From NCBI GenBank assembly GCA_017509245.1, contig JAFWQC010000069.1, forward strand, positions 1 to 64,000: a DNA stretch of 64,000 nt. The letters are read 5' to 3'. Positions 1 through 8,785 of the stretch are shown in pieces; position 1 is the first letter of the stretch; each line of letters starts with the position of its first letter. The stretch is from Clostridiales bacterium. GTDB lineage: Bacteria; Bacillota; Clostridia; Saccharofermentanales; Saccharofermentanaceae. A program made the position numbers and the translations under genes. Under the pieces are notes generated by a model. The model had not been told where the DNA came from. It was given only the letters and a program-made list of their open reading frames with translations, and made no database searches.

Positions 1-25
1 CCCGGCTCTGATACACAGAACCGGG
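1..25 (-). terminator. hairpin downstream of the DUF4153-like gene
   Basis: CCCGG and CCGGG flank TCTG and CAGA around a 5-nt loop, giving a stable stem just past the stop of the leftmost gene. The window edge cuts off any following T-run, so the terminator role is inferred from position only. Confidence 0.4.
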
Positions 26-57
26 CTGATTATTTATATTGGAACATCCTCAGATGA

Positions 58-1371
58 TCAGAAGCTTAAAGACGCAAGAACACCGGACAAAATGCAGATA
101 GCGATATATGATACAGCGGTAAAGATTACTCCCGCCCTGAAGTGAGGCTTTCCGCGGAATACCGTGGCGATCGTCATTGCTGCAGCAAATCCCAGTGCAA
201 GAGATCCCCACATAGCCAGGATCCTCTTGGGAGTGTATCCGAATCTGCTGTAGTACAGACCGAGCTTGCTCATGGCTATAATTGCGAAGATGATGCTCTC
301 GCTCATAAGGAGTGTGACAAGGATCTTTGAAGGCAGCGAGAACTTACCGTCCGAATCCGTCTTGCCCAGAAGGATTATCACAAGGTAAACACACATGTTG
401 ACGGCCATAATGCCTACAAGCTCAAAGAATCCTTCTCTGGCATATTGTGATACCAGCATCTTATCAGGAACACTGCCGACGAAGCCGCCTAACATATATG
501 CGAGTCTCTTGATGAAGAAGAGAATATAAGCTACGACAAATATGCCTGCCGCAATGTATACGAGAGTTGAGGAAACGGTCTTTCCCCTGCCCCTGGTTCT
601 GGTAAGCCACTGCGCAACCCTCTTCTCCCTCTCACCGTCCGATTTGGCGCTTCTGGACATAAGACCATAGAGATAGAAGCATACGGGGATCGCAAAAATC
701 GCCCTGAACATTATCATGTTTACTTCAATGTTCCTGAAATAGTCACCGAACAAGTACGTAATGTTACTGAAGAACTGATTGATATCCTTATCGATCGAAG
801 CCATCAGGCTCACGGAGATAATAAGCAATACTGCCATAACGGCAATGAATATGATCGCACCGGCAGGATTCTTTCTGCGTGGTTCATTTTCTCCTTCAGA
901 AGGCACGGATCTCTTAAAGCATCCCCAGTCCGTGACGAAGTTCGGAAAGCCCGCAAATGACTTAACATAAAAGCCGTGTATGAGATCGGCAGGTATGAAG
1001 CCGGATGTCTTTCCTCCGAGAAGGATATTGTTAGATACCAGTACTGAATAAACGGCACACAAATGCATTGCAAATACCGAGAGTTCCTCACTCGGTCCGA
1101 TAGTAGCCGTTGCACCTGACAGGATCATCATTACATACCAGAATACGGTCTGATAGGAAGGATTGACAGAAGCACCCCTTCTTCCGCGCCTTACGATCTC
1201 ATTGACCAATATGAACAATACCGCAAGCAACGGATATGCGACCGAGATCGAAAACCACCCTGATCTAACATAGAACTCACCGTATCCGGAGATCATAAGC
1301 CTGATATAAGAGTATGCCAAAGGATAGGCCAGGAGAACTCCCAGCCTCTGAAATATTATCTTTTTGTCCAT
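58..1371 (-). CDS. DUF4153-like polytopic membrane protein
   Basis: About 437 residues with roughly ten hydrophobic segments and short charged loops, resembling DUF4153/DUF4173 membrane proteins of unknown function. The chosen start (MDKKII) lies 8 bases after the stop of the XRE gene upstream and has an AGAGGA ribosome site about 9 bases before it. A longer reading of the frame would overlap the upstream gene and adds a non-hydrophobic, unlikely N-terminus. It is the last gene of a three-gene unit (DUF2975, XRE regulator, this protein), a common arrangement in Clostridia. Membrane location is clear; no catalytic motif is visible and no function is claimed. Confidence 0.8.
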   Translation of the reverse strand: MDKKIIFQRLGVLLAYPLAYSYIRLMISGYGEFYVRSGWFSISVAYPLLAVLFILVNEIVRRGRRGASVNPSYQTVFWYVMMILSGATATIGPSEELSVFAMHLCAVYSVLVSNNILLGGKTSGFIPADLIHGFYVKSFAGFPNFVTDWGCFKRSVPSEGENEPRRKNPAGAIIFIAVMAVLLIISVSLMASIDKDINQFFSNITYLFGDYFRNIEVNMIMFRAIFAIPVCFYLYGLMSRSAKSDGEREKRVAQWLTRTRGRGKTVSSTLVYIAAGIFVVAYILFFIKRLAYMLGGFVGSVPDKMLVSQYAREGFFELVGIMAVNMCVYLVIILLGKTDSDGKFSLPSKILVTLLMSESIIFAIIAMSKLGLYYSRFGYTPKRILAMWGSLALGFAAAMTIATVFRGKPHFRAGVIFTAVSYIAICILSGVLASLSF

Positions 1372-1378
1372 TAGTGAA

Positions 1379-1582
1379 TCAGTCCTCTCTGTATTCGAGA
1401 ATGTCTCCGGGCTGGCAGTCCAGCGCTCTGCAAATATCATCCAGAGTCGAGAATCTTACAGCTTTGGCCTTCTGGTTCTTAAGTATCGAGAGGTTCGCCT
1501 GTGTGATTCCCACCTTTGCAGCAAGTTCACCAGAGGAGATCTTACGCTTCGCCATCATTACATCAAGATTAACTATAATCAT
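1379..1582 (-). CDS. small XRE-family DNA-binding regulator (YozG type)
   Basis: A 67-residue protein that is almost entirely one Cro/C1-type helix-turn-helix: MAKRKISSGELAAKVGIT forms the first helices and the following stretch up to NQKAKAVRF the recognition helix region, ending with DICRALDCQPGDILEY. This is the compact YozG-like family that normally sits directly after a DUF2975 membrane protein, as it does here with a 15-base gap. In characterised pairs the membrane protein is thought to modulate the regulator. It probably controls its own operon; no operator could be assigned. Confidence 0.88.
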   Translation of the reverse strand: MIIVNLDVMMAKRKISSGELAAKVGITQANLSILKNQKAKAVRFSTLDDICRALDCQPGDILEYRED

Positions 1583-1597
1583 ATTCTCCTCCTTTCC

Positions 1598-2050
1598 TCA
1601 GATCGTGAGATCCAATTCTTCCTTCATGGTGATCGCCTTATCAAAGACAACCTTGACGCTCAATACGATGAGCCCCATGAACAATGCAATGATCGACAGT
1701 ATCCAGCATCCGTTCCAGATAAAACCGCCAACTACACAAACAGCTGCGATCCCTACCAGAGCACCTGTGATAATACCCATAAGCTTTGTGTTAGCTCTGT
1801 CAAATACCAGATCCTTGCTCATATTCGACAACAGTTTAAATAAAGCGAAAAGGATAAAGTAAGCTCCTACAGTTCCGAGATAGAAAACTACTGCAAGAAC
1901 TGCAACGCTTGGTGTATCAGATACTTCAGCCCAGCAATAGGCTATATACTGAGTGATCACGATACCGAAGATATCAGCTACAACCACCATTGCAATAAAC
2001 AGAACTGTTGCGATCTTTGCCCATTTGATAATTCCGTCATTATATCGCAT
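1598..2050 (-). CDS. DUF2975 membrane protein
   Basis: 150 residues with four hydrophobic segments (about residues 10-35, 45-75, 90-112 and 118-140), matching the size and layout of DUF2975 proteins (YoaS-like). It is the first gene of the DUF2975-XRE-DUF4153 unit, which supports the family call because this partner arrangement is typical. The start is the ATG next to a GGAGGAAA ribosome site. Its role is probably to hold or tune the adjacent XRE regulator at the membrane, which is inferred from context only. Confidence 0.85.
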   Translation of the reverse strand: MRYNDGIIKWAKIATVLFIAMVVVADIFGIVITQYIAYCWAEVSDTPSVAVLAVVFYLGTVGAYFILFALFKLLSNMSKDLVFDRANTKLMGIITGALVGIAAVCVVGGFIWNGCWILSIIALFMGLIVLSVKVVFDKAITMKEELDLTI

Positions 2051-2244
2051 AGTCTATTTCCTCCTTCAAGAAATGTCTTAAGCATGCTTTATATCCGGTA
2101 TACTAACACAGCGTTTTTCGTTTTTCAAGAGTTTTTTATCGTTTTTCGATATATTTTTCTCGTTTTGCCATCGAAAACCGGGTACTCGCATCCGCAAGCC
2201 CTTTATTTTCAATGGTTTGCGGGTATGATCCATATTTTCAAGGC

Positions 2245-3015
2245 TCAGGAATTCATCCCCTTCACGGTATCCAAAGGCTTTACGGTCATCTCGGCCCACG
2301 CCGGGATAAGACTGCTCCTTACCGCATTTCTTACGGAACGGATATTTGACCAGGCAGTGCAGTAGAACGGGATCTTGCCGCGGTCCAGGATCTCAAGTCC
2401 GATTCTTGAAGTAATGGCGGAAGCTATACCTTTTCTTCTGTAATCAGGAAGCACGTCCACACCTATCTGCCACATCTTTTCAGCGTCAGCAGAACAGCCT
2501 GCGAGCCCCACGAGTTTGTCTCCGTCATATGCACCTATGGCAAGCACATCGAGCTGCTTTCTGTCAGCACACAGAGCGTTGGACCAGCAAGGGAGATAGA
2601 GATCCTCATAATCACCTTTTTCGAGCACGCGGAGCTCATACGGACACGGGTGGTCGATCAGCCTGTTAATGTCAGGAAGATAGTATTCCGCCATGAAGCA
2701 GACAGCCATTCCCTTATCAGCCAGACGCTCATTGAGCCAGTGCATATTCGGCGTCTCAAAGAGGTGATAGAATTCAAATTTCTCAACATATTCCCTGACG
2801 ATGTCAGATGTCTCTTCCGTCACCGCCGCCACGACATTGCTTCCGTAGGATATAAAGTTGCACCCTATCGGCTGCTTATAGTATTTCTTGGCACCGGGAC
2901 CGAGCTTAAGAGGCACGATGACATTCTCATCCGCAAGGAAATCCTCCGGCCTGCATCCGATGTCTTCCGCAGACTGTTCCATTGCTGTTCTCAGAATGTC
3001 CTTATTCGTCAACAT
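2245..3015 (-). CDS. GNAT-family N-acetyltransferase
   Basis: 256 residues. The N-terminal half is a family-specific extension, and the C-terminal half carries the GNAT fold with the acetyl-CoA binding motif A around IGVDVLPDYRRKGIASAI (R/Q-x-x-G-x-G/A type). The substrate cannot be told from sequence. It is followed at its 3' side by an AT-rich 190-base gap with no supported gene, and its start is 15 bases from the end of the nucleoside phosphorylase gene, so the two are probably cotranscribed. Confidence 0.82.
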   Translation of the reverse strand: MLTNKDILRTAMEQSAEDIGCRPEDFLADENVIVPLKLGPGAKKYYKQPIGCNFISYGSNVVAAVTEETSDIVREYVEKFEFYHLFETPNMHWLNERLADKGMAVCFMAEYYLPDINRLIDHPCPYELRVLEKGDYEDLYLPCWSNALCADRKQLDVLAIGAYDGDKLVGLAGCSADAEKMWQIGVDVLPDYRRKGIASAITSRIGLEILDRGKIPFYCTAWSNIRSVRNAVRSSLIPAWAEMTVKPLDTVKGMNS

Positions 3016-3030
3016 ATAAATCCCTGCTCA

Positions 3031-3786
3031 TCAGGCGATATATTCCGCAAGGCCGAGCGCGATGCTGAAATGCCCTGCATCGTGCTGTCCGCCGTCGCCG
3101 TTTGCCTGCTTTCTTTCCTCCCATTCGGGAGCATCGAGAAGATCTCCGCCGGTAAAGAAGCAATAAAGATCCAGTCCTCTGAAATTACACATTGCCTGAA
3201 CGCCTGCTGATTCCATCTCTACAGAGATGCAGCCGTCAGCCTTGTGCTTCTCAAAATTGTTCTTTGTCTCACGGTAGAAAGAATCCGTTGTCCATGTCTT
3301 TCCCAGAATATAAGGAATACCGTTGGTCTTCATGAATTCAGCAACTGTTCCGGAGTTATTCATCTCCACATAATCAGAAGCCGGCATATAGTGATAGGAT
3401 GTTCCCTCATCTCTATAGGCAGCCGTAGGAACCATTACCTTGCCGTGAGCGATCTCCTTGTTAAGGCAGCCTGCTCCGCCAAAGAGTATGTACTTGCTGC
3501 AGTCGAGCTCAACTAAAGTATCCTCGATCAGACCGACAGTAATAGGCGCACCGATAAATGTCTTATAGAAAGCTATCCTCTTGCCGTTCCTCTCAATGAG
3601 ATAAACAGGTGTGCGGCCCGTTGCGGACCAGAGGCAGGCTATCTCTTTAGCGCCATAGTTATTAACTACGAATTCCTCGATCTTATATGAGAAAGTGACG
3701 ATGCAGACATCGACTTTTATGGCATCTTCTTTTCTGACCGGATTTATTATCGCCGGTGACTTGTCATCAAAAGCTTCAGTTATCAT
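3031..3786 (-). CDS. nucleoside phosphorylase (uridine/purine phosphorylase superfamily)
   Basis: 251 residues of the PNP_UDP_1 superfamily, which cleaves nucleosides with phosphate to free base and ribose-1-phosphate. The glycine-rich GGAGCLN region (about residue 103) corresponds to the phosphate loop, and SVEMESAGVQAM (about residue 188) is the nucleoside-binding VEMEA-type motif. The C-terminus FTGGDLLDAPEW matches uridine-phosphorylase-like members. Base preference is uncertain. Cytoplasmic; likely salvage. It shares a short transcript with the acetyltransferase downstream. Confidence 0.85.
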   Translation of the reverse strand: MITEAFDDKSPAIINPVRKEDAIKVDVCIVTFSYKIEEFVVNNYGAKEIACLWSATGRTPVYLIERNGKRIAFYKTFIGAPITVGLIEDTLVELDCSKYILFGGAGCLNKEIAHGKVMVPTAAYRDEGTSYHYMPASDYVEMNNSGTVAEFMKTNGIPYILGKTWTTDSFYRETKNNFEKHKADGCISVEMESAGVQAMCNFRGLDLYCFFTGGDLLDAPEWEERKQANGDGGQHDAGHFSIALGLAEYIA

Positions 3787-3877
3787 TATTTAACCCCACG
3801 TAAAATGCTAGTATAAAGATAACACTCTTGATATTTCTTTACATTAGGAAATTTAGGCTAATGTGTATACCCTCTCA

Positions 3878-4237
3878 TCAGAAATCATCTGCTTCAAAAT
3901 CCTTATAGTATTCGACAAAGATGTCGATGAGCTCTGACTTTGAACGGACACCGTCACCGGCAGCTCCGCCGTTTGCCAGACTGTCGATCCATTCCTGATC
4001 GATCATGCAGCCTACATCAAAATTGATATCGTTTTTTGCTTTCCTGATGAGTTCTATATCCGATTCATCGCCAAGGCAGAAAAGATAACCGCAGAGCAGG
4101 CGTATATATTCGGAACTTCCTTCCTGAAAGTTCGCAATCTCATCTTCGATCAACAGCCTAATATAGTTCTTGTCGATCTTATCGAACTCAAAACCCTGCT
4201 CAAATATCAGTGCTTCTGCACGCTGTTCATTAGTCAT
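3878..4237 (-). CDS. hypothetical acidic protein
   Basis: 119 residues, acidic and probably all-helical, with no signal peptide or membrane segment. No family is recognised. It begins 12 bases after the end of the GNAT gene, so it is the last gene of a HEAT-repeat/GNAT/hypothetical unit. Its start codon follows a GAGGAGAG-type ribosome site. The size and acidity resemble small immunity or antidote proteins, but nothing in the sequence proves that. Confidence 0.7.
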   Translation of the reverse strand: MTNEQRAEALIFEQGFEFDKIDKNYIRLLIEDEIANFQEGSSEYIRLLCGYLFCLGDESDIELIRKAKNDINFDVGCMIDQEWIDSLANGGAAGDGVRSKSELIDIFVEYYKDFEADDF

Positions 4238-4249
4238 TTGATACTCTCC

Positions 4250-4702
4250 TCAAAATGTATACTGCATGAAATTGCCGTTATGCTTGAATCCGTATGCCGT
4301 ATAAAGCTTCACGCCCATGTCGGAGGCCGTTATCTGGACGGCTCCGCAGCCGTATGCCCTAGCTTCCTCAACAACCCTGTGCAGCAGTTCCTTTGCGATA
4401 CCCATGCGTCTGTAAGAAGGATCCGTAAACATGCTCGACAGAAGGCCTATCCTTCCCGTCGGACAACTGAAATACGGCGGCTTTTCAACGAAGGACATAC
4501 CGCTCGTTCCGATGATCTTATCCCCGTCCGCTGCAAGCCAGGATACGAACGTCCCGTCTGCCATATGGCGTTTGTAGTAATCCTTAAGATGAGGCACCAG
4601 ATCAATGTCTTCCGTGGCGCCTTCCTCCCTGAGCTGAACGATCCTCATGCTTATAAACGTATCAAGATCAGCTTCCTCAAGTCTTCTGTATATGATTCCC
4701 AT
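4250..4702 (-). CDS. GNAT-family N-acetyltransferase
   Basis: 150 residues, the usual length for a single-domain GNAT enzyme. It opens with IIYRRLEEADLDTFI, continues with the beta strands, and has motif A around MFTDPSYRRMGIAKELLHR, then the C-terminal GVKLYTAYGF strand. It transfers an acetyl group from acetyl-CoA to an unknown acceptor. The ribosome site AGGAGG is well placed. It lies between the HEAT-repeat gene and a small hypothetical gene on the same strand. Confidence 0.87.
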   Translation of the reverse strand: MGIIYRRLEEADLDTFISMRIVQLREEGATEDIDLVPHLKDYYKRHMADGTFVSWLAADGDKIIGTSGMSFVEKPPYFSCPTGRIGLLSSMFTDPSYRRMGIAKELLHRVVEEARAYGCGAVQITASDMGVKLYTAYGFKHNGNFMQYTF

Positions 4703-4749
4703 TTTATCCTCCTGATCATCTTTCAGGTTACGGAGATTATTCCTGAGTA

Positions 4750-6363
4750 CTATTTGGTTTTTGATATGGAGATGTTGAACCTTATGCGCTGTTTTATCTT
4801 CTCCGGTATAGCATAACGTTCATCATCAAGGATCTCTTCGATCCGCGCGGCCTTCTCTCCTGTAACGCTTGCGTACGTGTTTGCACGCCTTGTTAATCCC
4901 TTAAGGACACTCTCATGGATATCCTCCTCATCATATGAATAAAGCATAAGGATATAAGGTATCCTGTCCCAGTATGATTCTTTTGCAAGAAGCGCAACCA
5001 GTTTCTTCCGGAGCATCTCTGATCCGGTCTGCTCGAAAAGAGCATATATCCGTTCTGCTCCGCATTTGATATTGTGGTCAATGATGATCCTGTATGCCTG
5101 AACCATCACGGGGAGCCTCTCATCCTGAAGCAGCTTCCATAAGATCTCTTCTGTCTCCGGAGGATTCAAAGCCCCTATTGCCTTTATCGTATTTCTTACT
5201 ATACGGAAATTCTCATCATCAACATATTTCAAGATAAGTTCGGAATCTTCCGTTCTGCCGGTCTCGCCGATGCCAAGGATGCATACCGCCCTGGCGGGTG
5301 TCTCAAGGTTATGGATATAGTAGGAACGGCAGTCAAAATCCGTGTGTTTATTAAGGATATATCTTACATATTCACGGATCCTTCTGGAGGGAGACAAAAG
5401 CAGTTCCTCTATGCCATCCCAGGGCTTGCCTGTGATCTTGTACTTCTGTTCCAGAGCCTTGTACTGTACGATCAGGCTCTTATGACTTAGGAATCTGTCG
5501 ACCTCTTCCACAGACAGTTCATAGTTATTAAGGAACATCGCCATCATCAGCAACTGGCATTTGGGACTGTTCTCATGTTCAAGTATTGAATAGATCTCAT
5601 CCTTGCTAAGCTGATCATTTTCGAGAAGATTACGGTAGAGGAACCTTCTCGTTGATTCATCATATTTTTTGATCATCTGCCAGTCGAATACAGGAGCTAA
5701 TGCACGGATCCTTTCAGATACTTTGGCATCAAGTTTTTTCATCATATAGTAGTCCCTGCGTCCGCTCCTGCGGAGCTTTTCGAGCACGGAAAGACAGGAC
5801 ATGAGCTCATCGGCATTAAGTTCTCCTACACTTTCCAGGGCCTCAAAAGCGGCTTGCCGGACTTCACGGACCCAGTCATTAAGGCGCAAAAAGATGAAGA
5901 TGTAGGAATCATGGTCATCTTTCAGATATCTGATGCATTTCTCACGGTAGTATCCGTTGTTGTGAAAGGTACCGATCCTAACGACCCAGAGGAAATCATC
6001 CCTGTTGTCTATAGCTTTTTCAATCCTGGACAGATCAACATACTTCCAGTCTGTCGGCCAGGCCATGTCTCTATATCCGCGGAACATCTCATCAAGCTGT
6101 ATAAGGCTTTTTACATTCATTAACCTCGCATACTTTGCTATATAAATAGCCGCTTTCTCTACGATGCTCAAGTCATCAGAGACCAGAAATGCATATATAC
6201 TGGAAAGATAACTTACATGCCCGGTTTCCAGCATCTGTATGCAATCATGCAGCAGTTTTTTCTCGGATACCACAACGCGCTTATTCGCTGCCGGATTTGG
6301 CACAGGCGGCATTGCAGGTGCCGTCTCACTTCTTATAAACAGATTTCTTAAAAAACCAAACAT
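4750..6363 (-). CDS. HEAT-repeat protein
   Basis: 537 residues. After a 30-residue proline-rich leader the protein is a chain of helical pairs, including VREVRQAAFEALESVGE near residue 165, NFRIVRNTIKAIGALN near residue 390 and a DIHESVLKGLTRRA segment near residue 500. This is the HEAT/armadillo pattern, which forms protein-binding superhelices. No enzymatic motif and no signal peptide; probably a cytoplasmic scaffold. It leads the unit with the GNAT and hypothetical genes. The specific partner is unknown. Confidence 0.8.
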   Translation of the reverse strand: MFGFLRNLFIRSETAPAMPPVPNPAANKRVVVSEKKLLHDCIQMLETGHVSYLSSIYAFLVSDDLSIVEKAAIYIAKYARLMNVKSLIQLDEMFRGYRDMAWPTDWKYVDLSRIEKAIDNRDDFLWVVRIGTFHNNGYYREKCIRYLKDDHDSYIFIFLRLNDWVREVRQAAFEALESVGELNADELMSCLSVLEKLRRSGRRDYYMMKKLDAKVSERIRALAPVFDWQMIKKYDESTRRFLYRNLLENDQLSKDEIYSILEHENSPKCQLLMMAMFLNNYELSVEEVDRFLSHKSLIVQYKALEQKYKITGKPWDGIEELLLSPSRRIREYVRYILNKHTDFDCRSYYIHNLETPARAVCILGIGETGRTEDSELILKYVDDENFRIVRNTIKAIGALNPPETEEILWKLLQDERLPVMVQAYRIIIDHNIKCGAERIYALFEQTGSEMLRKKLVALLAKESYWDRIPYILMLYSYDEEDIHESVLKGLTRRANTYASVTGEKAARIEEILDDERYAIPEKIKQRIRFNISISKTK

Positions 6364-6433
6364 CTTCCGTCCCCGATTCTCCCCGCGAATAAGGTTTTCG
6401 ATATTTAAGAGATTATATCAAACAAATACAATA

Positions 6434-7180
6434 TTATCTTTTTGCTGCTCTTACTATCAGGAAATCAGGTCTGTGAAAGAGGTCACAGTAATCCGGATAC
6501 TTCTTAAGGATCTCCTCATCAGGCGTAGGCTCTTCAAGCTTCTCAACAACGAAGCCTTCTTCAGCCAGCGTGTTTATGATGGTTGAGAACGTTCTGTGAT
6601 AGATGATGACGTCATCGACAAACCACGTTGTATCTCTTTTGCCTTCGATCCCGTAGTCTGCAAGATTGCAATAGATCTTGTTTCCGTTCTCATCAACAGT
6701 CCATCTCGGGAAATCACAGTTTCCGTAGGTCGTATTAAGAGGATGCTCCTGCGAGAAGACAAACATTCCGCCACTTCTGAGCTTGTTATAAACGCTCTTT
6801 ACCAGACCTTTAAAATCCTCAATGTAGTGTATGGCAAGAGAACTGACGACAAGATCATAACTGCCTTCAAGCTTATCAAGATCTTCCATCGGCATGTTAA
6901 GGTATGTGATCGAAGGATCGCTGTTCTCATTCATTGCAACCTCAAGCATCTTCGCTGATATATCGATACCTGTGACTTCCGAGGCGCCTTTTGCGATAAA
7001 TTCCCTGCAGTGCTCACCATATCCGCAGCCGAGATCGAGGATCTTTTTGCCATTAAGATCGGGCAGTATCGCGAACAGTGCCGGTATCTCAAAAAGGACA
7101 TTGGCATTCTTCTCTCTTTCGCGGAGCTTTTTATACCCGTCGAAAAAGATATCGTTATCAAATATATTTTGCCCGGACAT
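6434..7180 (-). CDS. class I SAM-dependent methyltransferase
   Basis: About 248 residues from the start MSGQNIFDND, chosen because it is preceded by AAGGGG and sits directly after the stop of the gene upstream. The SAM-binding motif I is KILDLGCGYGEHCREF, followed by the acidic GIDIS end of beta-2 and a MEDL / SSLAIHYIED post-motif region. This is the UbiE/BioC-like fold that methylates small molecules. The substrate is unknown. It is translationally close to the preceding 116-residue gene. Confidence 0.88.
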   Translation of the reverse strand: MSGQNIFDNDIFFDGYKKLREREKNANVLFEIPALFAILPDLNGKKILDLGCGYGEHCREFIAKGASEVTGIDISAKMLEVAMNENSDPSITYLNMPMEDLDKLEGSYDLVVSSLAIHYIEDFKGLVKSVYNKLRSGGMFVFSQEHPLNTTYGNCDFPRWTVDENGNKIYCNLADYGIEGKRDTTWFVDDVIIYHRTFSTIINTLAEEGFVVEKLEEPTPDEEILKKYPDYCDLFHRPDFLIVRAAKR

Positions 7181-7182
7181 TC

Positions 7183-7533
7183 CTATTCCCCTTTTAAGTA
7201 TGGTGATCGTTTCCCCCACGGCACCCTATTCTCAAGATTATTGATCGGCTCACCCTGTTTTATATCGATTATCTCAACATCGGCCACGCCTTCAGGCGAT
7301 GACATTTTAAACCTGTCACCTTTGTTTACATCATTTTCTTTTCTGAAATCTTCCTCGAAAAGAACGTCAAAGCATATTATGTCAGTAGCCGAAAGATCCG
7401 GAATAAACAGATAAGATGACCACGATACACCCTTGCTCTCCAGACTCCAGCAAGCCAGATGTCCTGTTTTGGAACTGTATCTTCCGGCAAGCTTATCTGC
7501 ATCAGAGATCCTTGCCACATAAATATTCTTCAT
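7183..7533 (-). CDS. hypothetical protein
   Basis: 116 residues, no signal peptide and no membrane segment. The central stretch FLIPDLSATDIICFD and the basic C-terminus do not match a family I recognise. Its stop codon is 2 bases before the start of the methyltransferase, so the two are expressed together. The coding call rests on frame length, the tight coupling and a ribosome site before the ATG. Confidence 0.65.
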   Translation of the reverse strand: MKNIYVARISDADKLAGRYSSKTGHLACWSLESKGVSWSSYLFIPDLSATDIICFDVLFEEDFRKENDVNKGDRFKMSSPEGVADVEIIDIKQGEPINNLENRVPWGKRSPYLKGE

Positions 7534-7562
7534 AAGATCTTTTAGTAAAACCTGCCTGTTTC

Positions 7563-8402
7563 TTATTCTAATGTAACATCGTAAGTTCTTAAGGAATACT
7601 TGCCTGACTGGCCGATATCAACATTGGCGATACCAGTGCCGCGTCTTTTAAGTGTAGAGTCGTTTGCCGCTTCCGAAGGCGACAGCGTGTAGTATTTCTT
7701 GACACCATCGACATCCAGACTGTTAAAAACATCAAAATCGATGTTGTAGACAGTGAAATAAAGTGTCACTGTGCCGTCACTGTTATATACGGCATAATCA
7801 ACGATACCGATGTCCCTGTATGTATCACCGTCACCGGAGGAGAACCAGACCTTTCCGTCTGCGTAGTAAGGTCCGAAGCCTATATTATCGATCGACTCCG
7901 GAGGGGCAGGCAGATTCTTGCAGGCCTCTTCCTTAAGAAAGTAGCTCATGTATTTTCCGATCACTTGCGAAGCCTTTTCAAAAGTGAATGTAGCATAGTT
8001 GCATTCGCCCTTCTTTCCCGGTTCAAAATCACGATATGAATTGATCTTTATATGGAAATAAGCAAAGGTAAGCACTTGCTCCACAGAAGCATTTGTAACA
8101 TCGAACGGGCCGTTATCCGGATAGACATTGAAATACTGCTCTGCAAAATTGGTTATGAAAGTATTGGCATATTTCTGGTCTTCACCGCTGAACGTGACCG
8201 TCTCAACTGATTCTTCGGTTACAACGGAAGTCGTAATATCTTCTGAGATCCTGATCGATTCAAGTGTTTCTGAAGCAGCCGCAGAACTTGAAAGAACGCC
8301 TGATGTTCCCTCAGAAGTGTTATTGTTTTTCTTGCAAGCCGTAACTGATGTCAGAAGCATCCCCGATGCCAGTGCTAACGCGATAATTTTAGAACTTTTC
8401 AT
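7563..8402 (-). CDS. secreted lipoprotein of unknown function
   Basis: 279 residues starting with a lipoprotein signal peptide: two lysines, a hydrophobic core, and a lipobox VTAC with the lipidated cysteine near residue 23. A serine/threonine/glutamate-rich linker follows, as is usual for Gram-positive lipoproteins, and then a mixed alpha/beta domain from about residue 70. It would be anchored on the outer face of the membrane. No enzymatic motif is seen. The start has a GAGAGGC ribosome site. Confidence 0.8.
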   Translation of the reverse strand: MKSSKIIALALASGMLLTSVTACKKNNNTSEGTSGVLSSSAAASETLESIRISEDITTSVVTEESVETVTFSGEDQKYANTFITNFAEQYFNVYPDNGPFDVTNASVEQVLTFAYFHIKINSYRDFEPGKKGECNYATFTFEKASQVIGKYMSYFLKEEACKNLPAPPESIDNIGFGPYYADGKVWFSSGDGDTYRDIGIVDYAVYNSDGTVTLYFTVYNIDFDVFNSLDVDGVKKYYTLSPSEAANDSTLKRRGTGIANVDIGQSGKYSLRTYDVTLE

Positions 8403-8441
8403 TTTCTGCCTCTCTTGTAAAGATTTTTTTTTCCGACACTT

Positions 8442-8686
8442 CTATTCTTTTACCGTCAGTTTACAGCGATGACCGGTATCATCACTATCAAGTATTTCAT
8501 CCACTATAATATCAAACAAAGTCTTTCCGGTACGATCTTTGGCATTGCTTATGCAATCTTTTACCATAACGGCATTGGAGGGATGGCATGTTTCCAGTCA
8601 AGATCCTTTGTGAGAAGCCTGTCTATTTCAGCGTAAAACTCTTCCTCGTCCGAAAAGTTATTACCGTCGATCGTTATCTGTTTCAT
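8442..8686 (-). pseudogene. decayed barstar-family (ribonuclease inhibitor) gene
   Basis: Two overlapping fragments together resemble a clostridial barstar-like protein. The first (8561-8686, 41 codons, MKQITIDGNNF...LLTKDLDWK) is the usual N-terminus, then ends early. The second (8442-8567) restarts one frame over at ATGGTAA and carries the C-terminal part LFDIIVDEILDSDDTGHR. Roughly 30 residues normally between them, including the helix that plugs the ribonuclease active site, are missing. The gene has suffered a deletion with a frame change. A cognate ribonuclease toxin is not seen in the window. Confidence 0.7.
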
Positions 8687-8785
8687 ATCATTCCCCTTGA
8701 ATGCACCTTTCAAACAGGACAGCACATTACTAATAATACTCTCCTTAACCTGACAAGGCAAAGATTGTGCAGGGAAATTATATGC

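Noticed and set aside
1314..1862. Plus-strand frames opposite the XRE and DUF2975 genes
   Set aside because: They oppose two well-supported genes and show no family features.
2078..2299. 73-codon minus-strand frame before the GNAT gene end
   Set aside because: It overlaps the GNAT C-terminus and a low-complexity AT stretch; no site or domain.
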